DNA of 64,000 bases from Firmicutes bacterium UBA2116 (GTDB lineage: Bacteria > Bacillota > Clostridia > Tissierellales > Sedimentibacteraceae): assembly GCA_002331025.1 (NCBI GenBank), contig DCYG01000001.1, positions 45,345-109,344 on the forward strand, in the 5' to 3' direction. Made by a program: the position numbers and the translations under genes. The notes beneath the pieces were generated by a model that was not told where the DNA came from, did not search any database, and saw only the letters and a list, made by a program, of their open reading frames with translations. Shown one piece after another: positions 25,580-34,141 of this stretch (within the stretch, counting starts at the first letter, position 1; every line of letters begins with the position of its first letter).

Positions 25580-26671
25580 TTATTTTGCTGTATTTAAAGC
25601 TTCTTCTAATATTAATTTGAAATCATCTATTCCAAATGTAACTGAAGATACTATATCAGCTTCTGTGTTGTGTCCTGTTTCATCAGTTTCAAAAGCTTTA
25701 ACTTCTTCTACTGTTTTTCCAACTATATATTCAGCAAACGCAGCAGCTTGTTCATACCACTCTTTACCTATCGGAGATGCTTTTTTCATTCCGTAGTCAT
25801 CGCCTAATTCATTCTTTGTTAATGCAGGAGCAGCTAAATCAGAAGTAATTTTTCCTGTAGCATCAAAGTTTACATTAGCTTGAGAAGCATTTAATATACT
25901 GCTTGTGATTTTTCCTTCAGCATCAAAAGTTGTAGCTGTGTATGTTGAGTAAGCTTGAGCTAAACCATCAGCATCTGCAGTTGCATCCTTAGATTTATCT
26001 ATTGTAGTAACAACTCCTAAACCTAATTTGTCTTCTGCGCTAGCTCCTAAATCCTGAGCTTCAGCCATAGCTTTTTCAAAAGCATTTTTGTAACCGTCAA
26101 TTTTCATAGTAACTGAAGCTACTAAATCAGCATCTGTTGGTACACCTGTGTCATCAGTTGGGATAGCTTTGATTTCTTCAACAGTTTTTCCAACTACATA
26201 ATCAGCAAGTGTATTTGCCTGTTCGTACCATTCTTTTCCTATTGTAGAAGCTTTGCTCATTCCATACTCTTCTTTAAGCTCTTGTTTAGACTTATAAGAA
26301 GCTGTTAAGTCAGAAGTAACTTTACCTTCTGCATTGAACTTAATAGCAGTTTGTGCTGTATCGATTACCGCTTTAACTACTTTACCGTCATTATCAACAG
26401 TAACTGCAACTATAACTGAATCAGACTGAGCTGTTCCTTCTGCATCTGCAGTAGCATCTTTAGATTTTCCTAATGATGTGATTACTGCTAAACCAGTTTT
26501 AACCGCGCCTTCTGCAGCTGGTTCTTCTTCGTTTGGTTCTTCACTTGGTTCCTCATTTGGTTCTTCTGATGGTGCTGGTGATGGAGCTGGTGCCGGTTGT
26601 TCTTTAGCACATCCAACAAAAGCAAATAATGCAATTGATAGAACCAATATTAACGCTAATAATTTTTTCAT
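25580..26671 (-). CDS. lipoprotein with two tandem repeat domains
   Basis: A signal peptide ends in the lipobox FVGC, followed by a Pro/Glu-rich linker (PAPSPAPSEEPNEEPSE) and two homologous domains of about 150 residues. Each contains KSKDATADA, a (Q)AxxxFxxxGKxTSDL stretch, YGMxKASxIGKEWYEQA and ADYxVGKTVEE(I/V)KA. The linker tethers the domains to the outer face of the membrane. I start it at the ATG at 26671, which GGAGGA precedes; an ATG six codons upstream overlaps that site. Some related proteins are annotated as FMN-binding; I see no FMN attachment motif and leave function open. Confidence 0.72.
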   Translation of the reverse strand: MKKLLALILVLSIALFAFVGCAKEQPAPAPSPAPSEEPNEEPSEEPNEEEPAAEGAVKTGLAVITSLGKSKDATADAEGTAQSDSVIVAVTVDNDGKVVKAVIDTAQTAIKFNAEGKVTSDLTASYKSKQELKEEYGMSKASTIGKEWYEQANTLADYVVGKTVEEIKAIPTDDTGVPTDADLVASVTMKIDGYKNAFEKAMAEAQDLGASAEDKLGLGVVTTIDKSKDATADADGLAQAYSTYTATTFDAEGKITSSILNASQANVNFDATGKITSDLAAPALTKNELGDDYGMKKASPIGKEWYEQAAAFAEYIVGKTVEEVKAFETDETGHNTEADIVSSVTFGIDDFKLILEEALNTAK

Positions 26672-26873
26672 TTTCTTGTCTTCCTCCATGGGATCTAAAT
26701 ATATTTATTATATAAACAGCTTTTCGCTGGTTATAACATCAGTAACAAGATACGATATTAACAAAACGTTATGTATCTGTCAACATTATTTTATTATTTT
26801 ACATATTTTTACAACTGTTCAGCAATGCTGAATGCAGTTCTGATATTACCCCTTTTTTAAAGGATATACTATG

Positions 26874-27620
26874 CTATCCTTTGTAACCTATACTATACGA
26901 TATATTATTAGCAGCTTCCTTTACAATTATTACACTTTCTTCAATTTTTTCGTCAGTCATCCTAACTGTGGGTGCTGTGACACTCAAGCTATATCTGACT
27001 AGTCCTCTGTAATCAAAGATTGGTGCTGCTACACATATTATTCCTTTCATTGCTTCTTCATAATCTATGCCAAAACCTTGTTCTTTTATCATTGTTAATT
27101 TTTTAATTATTCTATGCTTGTCTGATTCACTCATATCTAAAGGAAAATACTTGTCAACTACATTCTCGCTCAAATAGCTTAATATTACTTTACCGTCAGC
27201 AGTAGCATGAACGGGATATCTTACACCTATTTTAGTCGATGTCTTGATTGACCTATTGCATTCTTTCTTTTCGATATAAACTATTTCACTTTCATCGAGC
27301 ATAGCTATATGAACCGTTTCTTCAATTTTGTCACAAATACTGTCTATTAAAGGATATGCAACGTTTCTGACATCCATAGAATTTACAACCATGTCCCCAT
27401 ACTCTATAAACCGTGTGCCTAATCTATATTTTTGAGTAGATTCATCCTGGCTTATAAATCCGTGATACTTCAGGGTATTGAGTATTCCATGTACCGTACT
27501 TTTGTTTAAATCAACCATATTTGCTATTTCGGAAAGCTTTAATTCACGCTTACTTTTTGAAAAGCACTCGATTATGGCCACTGATCTGTCAATAGATTGA
27601 ACTCTACCTAAGTTTTTCAT
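26874..27620 (-). CDS. IclR-family transcriptional regulator
   Basis: The N-terminal winged helix (VQSIDRSVAIIECF, LSEIANMVDLNKSTVHGILN) and a C-terminal effector domain (YPVHATADGKVILSYL, GFGIDYEEAMKGIICVAAPI) are standard for IclR regulators, which usually control carbon or aromatic catabolism. About 248 residues from the ATG at 27620, which has GGAAGGG in front. Its target is not obvious; it is divergent from the HD-domain gene. Confidence 0.9.
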   Translation of the reverse strand: MKNLGRVQSIDRSVAIIECFSKSKRELKLSEIANMVDLNKSTVHGILNTLKYHGFISQDESTQKYRLGTRFIEYGDMVVNSMDVRNVAYPLIDSICDKIEETVHIAMLDESEIVYIEKKECNRSIKTSTKIGVRYPVHATADGKVILSYLSENVVDKYFPLDMSESDKHRIIKKLTMIKEQGFGIDYEEAMKGIICVAAPIFDYRGLVRYSLSVTAPTVRMTDEKIEESVIIVKEAANNISYSIGYKG

Positions 27621-27921
27621 CGCTAACCCTTCCATGAGATATTAACATATTGTTTGTAAAAAATCAATCACAATTGTAAAATTTCATAAAGAAAATTTTT
27701 ACAACAAGCACTTTTTACCTAATTTATTCTATAATATCAATATATTGTAAAGTCATTTTATGAATTAAATACGCATAAAAATGCATGTATAAATTTTTAC
27801 TAACTGATATAATTTTAACATTCTAACAAATGCTTGTCAATTTAATAATTACTAAAGATATAGACATACTTTACCAAATAGGTTAAAATATATACTAGCA
27901 CACATAAAGGAAGGGATTTGA

Positions 27922-28488
27922 ATGAATATTACTAAAGAAGAAGCATGGGCTTTGTTAAAGGAGTATAACAAAGAAGAATTCCATTTAAAGCATGCAGACA
28001 CTGTCAGTTTTGTAATGGAATACTTTGCTAAACAGTTGGGATATGAAGACGAAACGGAATTTTGGGGATTAGTAGGGCTGTTGCACGATTTGGACTTTGA
28101 GTTGTATCCTGAAGAACACTGCGTAAAGGTTCAGGAAATACTTAAAGAAAAAGGGATTGATGAAAGAATGATCAATGCTATTGCAAGCCATGGCTATGGC
28201 CTAACAGAATCAACTCATAAACCTGAGCATGAAATGGAAAAAGTTTTATTTGCTGTTGATGAATTGACAGGATTAATAGGCGCTGTGGCTTTAATGAGAC
28301 CCTCAAAAAGTGTTTCCGACCTAGAAGTAAAATCACTTAAGAAAAAATTCAAAACTCCAAGCTTTGCTGCCGGATGTTCAAGAGAAGCAATTCAGCAAGG
28401 CGCTGATATGCTTGGGTGGGAATTAGACGATTTATTCCAAAGAACAATTCTTGCTATGAGAGAATACGAAAATTCAACAAAAAATTAA
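27922..28488 (+). CDS. HD-domain hydrolase
   Basis: A 188-residue protein with a metal-dependent phosphohydrolase pattern: H in FHLKHADTVS, the HD pair in GLLHDLDFE, His in IASHGYG and Asp in AVDELTGLI. Proteins of this type and size (predicted HDIG hydrolases) cleave nucleotides or related phosphate esters, but the substrate is unknown. AAGGAAGGG precedes the ATG. It is divergent from the IclR regulator across 286 bases and could be its target. Confidence 0.8.
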   Translation: MNITKEEAWALLKEYNKEEFHLKHADTVSFVMEYFAKQLGYEDETEFWGLVGLLHDLDFELYPEEHCVKVQEILKEKGIDERMINAIASHGYGLTESTHKPEHEMEKVLFAVDELTGLIGAVALMRPSKSVSDLEVKSLKKKFKTPSFAAGCSREAIQQGADMLGWELDDLFQRTILAMREYENSTKN

Positions 28489-28665
28489 GCGACAGCGAAG
28501 GATCTCGTACGACAAAAGATGAGATTCCCAGTCTCATTCACTAATGTTTAGCTCCTTTGGTCGCAAACATTGGGAATTCGTTGCGAATGACCTACCAACC
28601 ATTTCTCAGTAAAAAGACTCTGAGAAATGGGGTTAGGGCAAATTTCACTGCGTTCAGAATGACGC
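28489..28665. repeat. imperfect inverted dispersed-repeat element
   Basis: It begins right after the stop codon of the HD gene with GCGACAGCGAAGGATCTC and ends with CACTGCGTTCAGAATGACGC. These are halves of the widespread dispersed bacterial repeat of the form GTCATTCTGAGCG...AGCGAAGAATCTC, in opposite orientation at the two ends. It contains internal palindromic stretches and no gene. Confidence 0.5.
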
Positions 28666-28696
28666 ATCAGCAACTTATAAAAAATGAAGTTATAGC

Positions 28697-28728
28697 AAAA
28701 ATCATCCTGATAATTCAGGATGATTTTT
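28697..28728 (-). terminator. terminator of the acyltransferase gene
   Basis: A 14-bp perfect stem (AAAAATCATCCTGA / TCAGGATGATTTTT, loop TAAT). It overlaps the last bases of the acyltransferase gene and faces the HD gene, so it may serve both. Confidence 0.75.
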
Positions 28729-29761
28729 AATTCTCAGAAGCAACTGAAACTGCTGCTTTTCTCTTTTTCTTTAAATAGTTCTTAACTGCCGTAAAACCCA
28801 GACAACATATAACCGTTGTTGGTATTACTGCCACAGAGTAAATAATTAATCTTTTTGTTATGGATAAAATTCCGTTCATATCGGTATATCGAATTGCCAG
28901 TGTTAATACCAACGGATGCATGAGATAAATATAATATGAGCTTTGTCCGAACAGCTTGATAAAACTATAATATTTTTCAAAAACATCCTTCATTATAAGA
29001 CCTGCTATATAAACAAAAAATATTGATGTCAAAGAAAATATAAACCATACGTATATATAAATAGTCATATTCAGATAAGAAACTACCGTATAAGTTAAGC
29101 CAATCAAAGCATATCCAATAATAAACAGCCACTTATTTTTCATTAAAAAGGATGTGAATTTATCATACTCCAATGTTAAATATATGCCGAGCATGTAGAA
29201 GAATATATATTTTAAAAACAATCTGTCTGAATCTTTAAATCTGATATATTCGGCACATAAAGCAGTAAATATTGCCGCAATTATTAATATTGGTATTTTT
29301 TTATCAGAGTTTTTTAATAATTTATAAAATATCGGTCCAAAAATATACATTTGTGTAATTATTATAACAAAATATAAATGATAAGACATTTTTCCAAGCA
29401 AAACACTTTTTATAAACTCATTGATATTAAAGCCATAATATCCAAGCTTAATATAAGCAGCGTAATAAATAATGCACCATACTATATATGCAACCAATAC
29501 ATTTAAGAGACGTTTCTTAATAAACTCAAGATATTTAAAATCTCTGTTTCTATAGCTATAGAAGCTTGTCACACCGCTGAGAAAAATAAAAATAGGAGTT
29601 GTAAATTTAAAACTTCTATTTACGATTAAGGTTACTATGTGAGGGAAGCTTCCGTGTATGTAACCTTCCACACCCGTAGCGGTTATATGAACTATCATTA
29701 CAGCAAAACATGCTATGAATCTCATATAATCTAATTCATAAAGTTTTTCTTTTGTATTCAT
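28727..29761 (-). CDS. acyltransferase 3 family membrane protein
   Basis: A 344-residue protein with about ten transmembrane segments and the family opening YMRFIACFAVMIVHI, whose His is thought to be catalytic. These enzymes O-acylate cell-surface polysaccharides, peptidoglycan or lipids. SSYYIYLMHPLVLTL near the C-terminus is also conserved. It stands alone on the minus strand. Confidence 0.85.
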   Translation of the reverse strand: MNTKEKLYELDYMRFIACFAVMIVHITATGVEGYIHGSFPHIVTLIVNRSFKFTTPIFIFLSGVTSFYSYRNRDFKYLEFIKKRLLNVLVAYIVWCIIYYAAYIKLGYYGFNINEFIKSVLLGKMSYHLYFVIIITQMYIFGPIFYKLLKNSDKKIPILIIAAIFTALCAEYIRFKDSDRLFLKYIFFYMLGIYLTLEYDKFTSFLMKNKWLFIIGYALIGLTYTVVSYLNMTIYIYVWFIFSLTSIFFVYIAGLIMKDVFEKYYSFIKLFGQSSYYIYLMHPLVLTLAIRYTDMNGILSITKRLIIYSVAVIPTTVICCLGFTAVKNYLKKKRKAAVSVASEN

Positions 29762-29884
29762 AATTTTGCTCCCATATTAATTTTTACTTTGAATAGTGTA
29801 TCATGGAGGGGCATTTTTTGCAAATGTAAATATTTCTTAAATCTTTTATGAAATTTGCATTTTTAACGTGTGTATGATAAGATA

Positions 29885-29904
29885 TGGTTAGCTATAATTA
29901 ACTC
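29885..29904 (+). promoter_or_regulatory. imperfect DtxR-box-like operator before the DtxR-family gene
   Basis: TGGTTAGCT-AT-AATTAACTC matches the left half of the palindromes found upstream of the DUF2325 operon, with a degenerate right half (five of nine arm positions pair). It lies just before the ribosome binding site of the regulator, fitting autoregulation. Confidence 0.4.
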
Positions 29905-29922
29905 ATACGAGGAGATGATGAT

Positions 29923-30297
29923 TTGAAGATTCAGGAATCGGCTGAAATGTACCTTGAAACCATCTTGATTTTATCCAAGAAAAATCATCAGGTGCGTTCC
30001 ATCGATATTGCAAATGAACTTAACTATGCAAAACCAAGTGTCAGTGTTGCCATGAAAAACCTTCGTGAAAATGGTTATATTGAAATGGACAGCGATTTGT
30101 ATATTACTTTAACTGAAAAGGGAAGGGCAATTGCTGAAGAAATGTACGAAAGACATACTTTACTTTCCGAATGGCTGATATTTTTAGGTGTTGATAAAAA
30201 AGTTGCAACGGAAGATGCATGCAGAATCGAGCATGTACTCAGTGCAGAAAGCTTTGAAGCCATTAAAAAGCATGTTCATGGTTATATCTCAAATTAA
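29923..30297 (+). CDS. DtxR/MntR-family metal-dependent regulator
   Basis: A 124-residue repressor. ESAEMYLETILILSK is the DtxR opening, then the helix-turn-helix (RSIDIANELNYAKPSVSVAMKNL) and the dimerisation/metal domain with Glu/His residues (ERHTLLSEWLIF, DACRIEHVLSAESFEAIKKH). It lacks the C-terminal SH3 domain, as in MntR and short DtxR proteins. The start is a TTG with GAGGAGATGATG before it. A DtxR-type box overlaps its own leader, and two similar boxes lie upstream of the DUF2325 operon nearby. Which metal (Fe or Mn) it senses is not clear. Confidence 0.88.
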   Translation: MKIQESAEMYLETILILSKKNHQVRSIDIANELNYAKPSVSVAMKNLRENGYIEMDSDLYITLTEKGRAIAEEMYERHTLLSEWLIFLGVDKKVATEDACRIEHVLSAESFEAIKKHVHGYISN

Positions 30298-30306
30298 AGC
30301 ATACAA

Positions 30307-30346
30307 AATAACAGAATCAGCCGCATGGCCGATTCTGTTATTTTTA
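30307..30346 (+). terminator. terminator of the DtxR-family gene
   Basis: A 16-bp stem with one mismatch (AATAACAGAATCAGCC / GGCCGATTCTGTTATT, loop GCAT) followed by T's. Confidence 0.75.
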
Positions 30347-30401
30347 AATAAAATATTCAGGTCATCTGCTTTTACTTACATCATGAGCAATTGACACCAA
30401 A

Positions 30402-30827
30402 TTAAGAAGCCAATGCTTTCCCTAAATCGATGCAAGCATTTTGAGCATCCTGATCAGGCGTTTCATTACATATGACGCTGTCAATTACGAGAACCGCTCC
30501 CAACGATCGGCAGTCTTCCTCCCAGTTTCTCATCCATTCACCGTCTCCCCAGCCATACGAGCCAAAAAGAGCAATTTTCTTACCTTTTAGTCCCGGCTTG
30601 CATTCAGAAAACATAGGCTCAAATTCACTTTCCTCCAGCACTTCGTCACCCATTGACGGACAACCGAAAGCTACCGCATCATACTGATTCAAGGCATCCA
30701 TATTGAATTCTGCAGAGGAATATATCGTTACTTCAGCTCCCGCTTCTTTTACACCTTTGGCAACATGTTCTGCCATTGATTTGGTATTACCTGTACCGCT
30801 CCAAAAAACAACTGCTATTTTATTCAT
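30402..30827 (-). CDS. flavodoxin
   Basis: A 141-residue electron carrier with FMN. The phosphate loop WSGTGNTKSMAEHV is near the N-terminus, and AFGCPSMGDEV and GSYGWGDGEWMRNW are the FMN-ring loops. AAGGAG precedes the ATG. It closes an operon with DUF3793 and DUF2325 genes behind DtxR-type boxes, which fits use when iron for ferredoxin is scarce. Confidence 0.93.
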   Translation of the reverse strand: MNKIAVVFWSGTGNTKSMAEHVAKGVKEAGAEVTIYSSAEFNMDALNQYDAVAFGCPSMGDEVLEESEFEPMFSECKPGLKGKKIALFGSYGWGDGEWMRNWEEDCRSLGAVLVIDSVICNETPDQDAQNACIDLGKALAS

Positions 30828-30859
30828 AAAATTATACTCCTTTTATATTAATATATTAT

Positions 30860-31408
30860 TTAAGCAGCAACTGTAAGCTGCATAACAGACCTGCCCCCGG
30901 CAAATAATTTCATATATACCTTTCTGCACTTATTGTATCGTTCAAAAAGTTTTGCCGCACTATATTCATCACTGTAGACCTTCCAGAAGCCTGAAGATTT
31001 GCTGTTCTTTCCGCCATTTTCAATAAATCCGACAACGTCCTCCAGAGGATATCCCAAAAATACCCCAATTTCATGGGGAAAACTATCGCTGTATTCAAAG
31101 CGTTGCTTTAAACGCTCGATACAATATGTAACAGAATTGCAGTCATATCCATATAATGCAAGAAAATCCGAAACACTTTTACCTTGCAATTCTTTTTGAA
31201 GTCTGTTTTTACGATAAACAAGTATAACTGCCCGTTTATTGTTGTGTTGTAACACCTCCAGAAAAACATCCTTATTATTCAGCTCGTGATTAACTTTACA
31301 TAAATATGAGTTCAATTCAGATGCAGAATCAACAGTACAGCTGAACAGATTAGCTGTTTTTAAGCCCGCCAATGTAGGGGAGCAATGTTCAATCAAAAAA
31401 TGTTCCAT
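30860..31408 (-). CDS. DUF3793 family protein
   Basis: A 182-residue protein matching what I know as DUF3793: FLIEHCSPTLAGLKTANLF at the start, RAVILVYRKNRLQ, and HEIGVFLGYPLEDVVGFIEN in the middle. The start at 31408 is set by GGAGG a few bases upstream. Function is unknown; in clostridia the family tends to lie with iron-uptake or flavodoxin genes, and it does so here. Confidence 0.78.
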   Translation of the reverse strand: MEHFLIEHCSPTLAGLKTANLFSCTVDSASELNSYLCKVNHELNNKDVFLEVLQHNNKRAVILVYRKNRLQKELQGKSVSDFLALYGYDCNSVTYCIERLKQRFEYSDSFPHEIGVFLGYPLEDVVGFIENGGKNSKSSGFWKVYSDEYSAAKLFERYNKCRKVYMKLFAGGRSVMQLTVAA

Positions 31409-31413
31409 AACAA

Positions 31414-31713
31414 TTAAGCCTCCACGGGTTTTAAAATATGTTCTTCTAATATGCTGCATAAGGCAGTGGCACTGCTTGAATGAACACGCGCAACAGGTAT
31501 ATTGTTGCGTTTTGCCTCTCCAACCGCACTTATTACCATTTTATGCGATACTGTATTTGTAAAAAGAACCAAAAGATCCGGCAATCCTATTTTTTTCTTG
31601 AGTGCCCCGTTCTCCTTAGTAAAAACTTTTACCTTACATCCATAATTTTTACAAATGCCTTCATACTGACATACCATTCTTTCATTACCGCCTATTATTA
31701 CAATACTACTCAA
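31414..31713 (-). CDS. DUF2325 domain protein
   Basis: A protein of about 99 residues if it starts at the TTG at 31713 (LSSIVIIGGNERMVCQYEGI), which has GGGGTGATATC ahead of it. The frame is open further upstream to 31785 but would run through the operator palindrome, so I prefer the short start. The GGNE motif and the DLLVLFTNTVSHKM and NIPVARVHSS stretches fit DUF2325, a small family of unknown function. It overlaps none of its partners and starts the operon. Confidence 0.72.
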   Translation of the reverse strand: MSSIVIIGGNERMVCQYEGICKNYGCKVKVFTKENGALKKKIGLPDLLVLFTNTVSHKMVISAVGEAKRNNIPVARVHSSSATALCSILEEHILKPVEA

Positions 31714-31744
31714 GATATCACCCCACTTTGGATTTTTTATGCTA

Positions 31745-31764
31745 TGGTTAGTTGAAACTAACCA
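31745..31764 (-). promoter_or_regulatory. perfect DtxR-box-like palindrome (proximal)
   Basis: TGGTTAGTT-GA-AACTAACCA: two perfect 9-base arms with a 2-base centre, in the leader of the DUF2325 operon. It has the GGTTAG...CTAACC form of DtxR/IdeR-type operators. Confidence 0.7.
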
Positions 31765-31815
31765 CGGTGTATTTTTAATGGGCAAATAAGTAATTGCCCT
31801 TGATTATTTCTTCCT

Positions 31816-31835
31816 TAGTTAGCTTCAACTAACCA
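31816..31835 (-). promoter_or_regulatory. DtxR-box-like palindrome (distal), at the transcription start
   Basis: TGGTTAGTT-GA-AGCTAACTA on the minus strand, the same element with two arm mismatches. It overlaps the predicted transcription start of the promoter at 31841-31869. Confidence 0.65.
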
Positions 31836-31840
31836 TATGA

Positions 31841-31869
31841 AGAATATCATAAATATATTATTTTGTCAA
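31841..31869 (-). promoter_or_regulatory. promoter of the DUF2325-DUF3793-flavodoxin operon
   Basis: TTGACA (31869-31864) and TATTCT (31846-31841), 17-base spacer, with a DtxR-type box starting six bases downstream. Confidence 0.65.
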
Positions 31870-32082
31870 GCATATCAATTTTAATTTTTTCATACATTTT
31901 TTCATACCGAGAATCTTGCAGATAATTTATACTTATTCATTTTATTCCAAATATGTGTATTTTTTATATTGTTTTATTAATTTTTTTGGATAATTTGTTA
32001 AAATATTCGTTATAACGTATACGCGCTAGCGATTAAGTGATAAAATAAATTTGTAATTTTAATTTTTAAAGTAGGTGCAAGA

Positions 32083-32325
32083 ATGAGTGTTAAGGAAGCA
32101 GTTTTAAAAAGAATTAATGAAATTTGTAATGAAAGAGGAATAGCCGTCAACAGGCTTGCAAATTTATCAGGCATAACTCCGTCAACAGTATATAGTGTTT
32201 TTGACATCGAGAGGAAGGATATTGGAATTGTTCTTATTAAAAAAATTTGTGATGGACTTGAAATAACATTGCAGGACTTTTTCACTTCAGAAATTTTCGA
32301 TAGCTTAGAGCAGGAGCTGATATGA
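32083..32325 (+). CDS. small Cro/C1-type helix-turn-helix protein
   Basis: An 80-residue protein that is almost entirely one XRE helix-turn-helix (INEICNERGIAVNRLANLSG, then TPSTVYSVFD and KKICDGLEITLQDFF). It is a full small regulator of a type common in clostridia, with an AGGTG site before the ATG. Its target is unknown; no phage genes lie nearby. It is separated from the convergent DUF2508 gene by a bidirectional terminator. Confidence 0.85.
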   Translation: MSVKEAVLKRINEICNERGIAVNRLANLSGITPSTVYSVFDIERKDIGIVLIKKICDGLEITLQDFFTSEIFDSLEQELI

Positions 32326-32336
32326 CAGGCTGTTGA

Positions 32337-32372
32337 AAAAAAGGTGTAAACATATTGTTTACACCCTTAAAT
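32337..32372. terminator. bidirectional terminator
   Basis: GGTGTAAACA / TGTTTACACC, a 10-bp perfect stem with loop TAT at 32343-32365, between the convergent HTH and DUF2508 genes. Confidence 0.75.
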
Positions 32373-32373
32373 T

Positions 32374-32646
32374 TTAATTGGTACTTTCACTGGTACCTTC
32401 ATTGGAACCTTCGCTTTTTATTTTCCGAAGCAAATAAACATATTTCTTTTCTGCAGCTTCTATATTATATATGGCATAATCCACTAAATCCGGTTCACTA
32501 ACATTTTCAAAAATGTTTTTAGCTTCTTCCCATTCCTTTTTTGCATTTTCTAAACTAGCATATAAATCTTTTTTCTCGTCGACATCCTTTTGTACTTTAA
32601 ATAAATCTAATATACCTTTTACTTCCTTACCCGATACGCTGCTCAT
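32374..32646 (-). CDS. DUF2508 (YaaL-like) family protein
   Basis: A 90-residue helical protein whose core (LENAKKEWEEAKNIFENVSE, then DLVDYAIYNIEAAEKKYVYLLRK) matches the small DUF2508 family, found next to recR in Bacillus (YaaL). Here it lies far from recR. AGGAGG is well placed. No function is known; an acidic Ser/Thr-rich tail follows. Confidence 0.72.
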   Translation of the reverse strand: MSSVSGKEVKGILDLFKVQKDVDEKKDLYASLENAKKEWEEAKNIFENVSEPDLVDYAIYNIEAAEKKYVYLLRKIKSEGSNEGTSESTN

Positions 32647-32701
32647 GGAAAAACCTCCTATCTATACTATTATAGACATTAGTCTTCCTTTTTATTCATG
32701 G

Positions 32702-33523
32702 TTATATAAATATTTCCGCTTGTTTTCTTTTTACAAATTGGACTTCCAATTCATATTTATGATTTAAATAATTTTTATCATCAAAATACTTTGCTTCAGT
32801 CGGGCATTTCTTAATACATGCACAACACTTAATACAAATTCCGTTTAATATAGCTACATCATTAAAATCAATACTTCCCATTGGACATGCCTTTGCACAT
32901 ATCTTACAGTCAATACAATTTTCATTTGTCTTTGGAACAACTTTTCTAATATCAACAAAGTTACCGCTTTTATCTTCAGGCTTATAATAGTCTCTGTAGG
33001 GGTTACTTCCTTTTACTTTAACCTCATCAAGATTTCCTTTTGATATTTTATCATATATTTGATCTGAAAAATTCTTAGCTACTGACATATCCTCATCATC
33101 AGGTCTTTCTTTTGCAAGAATTTTTGAAAATGAATGCTCTCCTATAAATGCTCCGGCTGCTATAACTTTAAATCCATTATCAGTAAGTATGTCTCTTAAT
33201 TCTATTAATGCATCATCGTAATTTCTATTGCCGTAAACTACTACGCAAACAGCCAACGCTCCATTACCTTTGACATTATTTAAATATTTCAATAAAACAT
33301 TGGGCACCCTTCCGGCAATAACGGGTACGCCAAAAACAACAAGATTATCACTACTGAATGACTGCCCGGTCTGTCTGTTTTCAATATTGGTAAAATCAAT
33401 ATTCGTAATGTCTTGTTTTTCAAATTTATCTTTTAAGGTGTCTGCAATTTTTTTTACAATTTTTTCGGTTGTTCCTGTCGGACTGAAATACATTGAATAA
33501 ATGTTCATATCTTTACCCATCAT
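32702..33523 (-). CDS. EFR1-family flavodoxin-ferredoxin fusion
   Basis: A 273-residue fusion. Residues up to about 165 are flavodoxin-like (YFSPTGTTEKIVKKI at the FMN loop, VVFGVPVIAGRVP). The C-terminal part has two [4Fe-4S] motifs: CIDCKICAKACP, and CIKCCACIKKCP. This is the EFR1 layout. It would shuttle electrons between flavin and iron-sulfur centres in the cytoplasm; the partner is not known. It follows the GNAT gene by one base; an ATG at 33508 is an alternative start. Confidence 0.9.
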   Translation of the reverse strand: MMGKDMNIYSMYFSPTGTTEKIVKKIADTLKDKFEKQDITNIDFTNIENRQTGQSFSSDNLVVFGVPVIAGRVPNVLLKYLNNVKGNGALAVCVVVYGNRNYDDALIELRDILTDNGFKVIAAGAFIGEHSFSKILAKERPDDEDMSVAKNFSDQIYDKISKGNLDEVKVKGSNPYRDYYKPEDKSGNFVDIRKVVPKTNENCIDCKICAKACPMGSIDFNDVAILNGICIKCCACIKKCPTEAKYFDDKNYLNHKYELEVQFVKRKQAEIFI

Positions 33524-33524
33524 A

Positions 33525-34025
33525 CTAATTTAAACCCTCGTATTCACTTCTAAGCATGGAATAAACCTTTTGATCCAAAAATCCTCTTTCAGATTTGTAA
33601 TTTTGTCTTAACACTCCGTCACAATGAAGTCCTGCATTTTCATAAAGCTTAATTCCAACAACATTGTCAGGATATACATCCAACCAAAACTTATTAAATT
33701 TCAAATCTTCAAAAGTGTATTTTATCAATGCATTCAATGCTTCCTTACCATATCCCTTACCTTTAACAGCAACAGCAATTCTTCTCAACTCAAATCTCTC
33801 AGATTTGTAATCTAAATAATTTAAAGCAAATCCAACCGTTAAATTATCTTCCTTCCTTTTAAATATCAACAGCAAATAATCCTTGTCCATAATTTCACTT
33901 AAATGCTGTTCATATGTACCCTGCCATATAAAATTGCGATTATCCTCGTGGTTTTCCATTTCCATTATATCCTTTATGTCTTCTTCTCTCGCCTCAATTA
34001 AATTTAAGTTACTAGTTTCTATCAT
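33525..34025 (-). CDS. GNAT-family N-acetyltransferase
   Basis: A 166-residue GNAT enzyme. The acetyl-CoA loop appears as RRIAVAVKGKGYGKEAL (R/Q-x-x-G-x-G/A form) and the C-terminal half has LDVYPDNVVGIKLYENAGLH, as in ribosomal-protein alanine acetyltransferases and spermidine acetyltransferase-like proteins. The substrate is unknown. It is upstream of the EFR1 gene, probably in one transcript. Confidence 0.85.
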   Translation of the reverse strand: MIETSNLNLIEAREEDIKDIMEMENHEDNRNFIWQGTYEQHLSEIMDKDYLLLIFKRKEDNLTVGFALNYLDYKSERFELRRIAVAVKGKGYGKEALNALIKYTFEDLKFNKFWLDVYPDNVVGIKLYENAGLHCDGVLRQNYKSERGFLDQKVYSMLRSEYEGLN

Positions 34026-34141
34026 ATTCTTCCCCCATTATATTTGGTAATTCCATTATACATAGAAATTTTTCAGCTTTCAACTTAAAGAATAAATCAT
34101 CACAAATATGGAAAAAATATTTACACAAAGGAGGCAATATA

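Noticed and set aside
31714..31785. A 24-codon N-terminal extension of the DUF2325 protein
   Set aside because: It would run through the DtxR-type palindrome; the TTG at 31713 has a ribosome binding site and starts at the conserved part.
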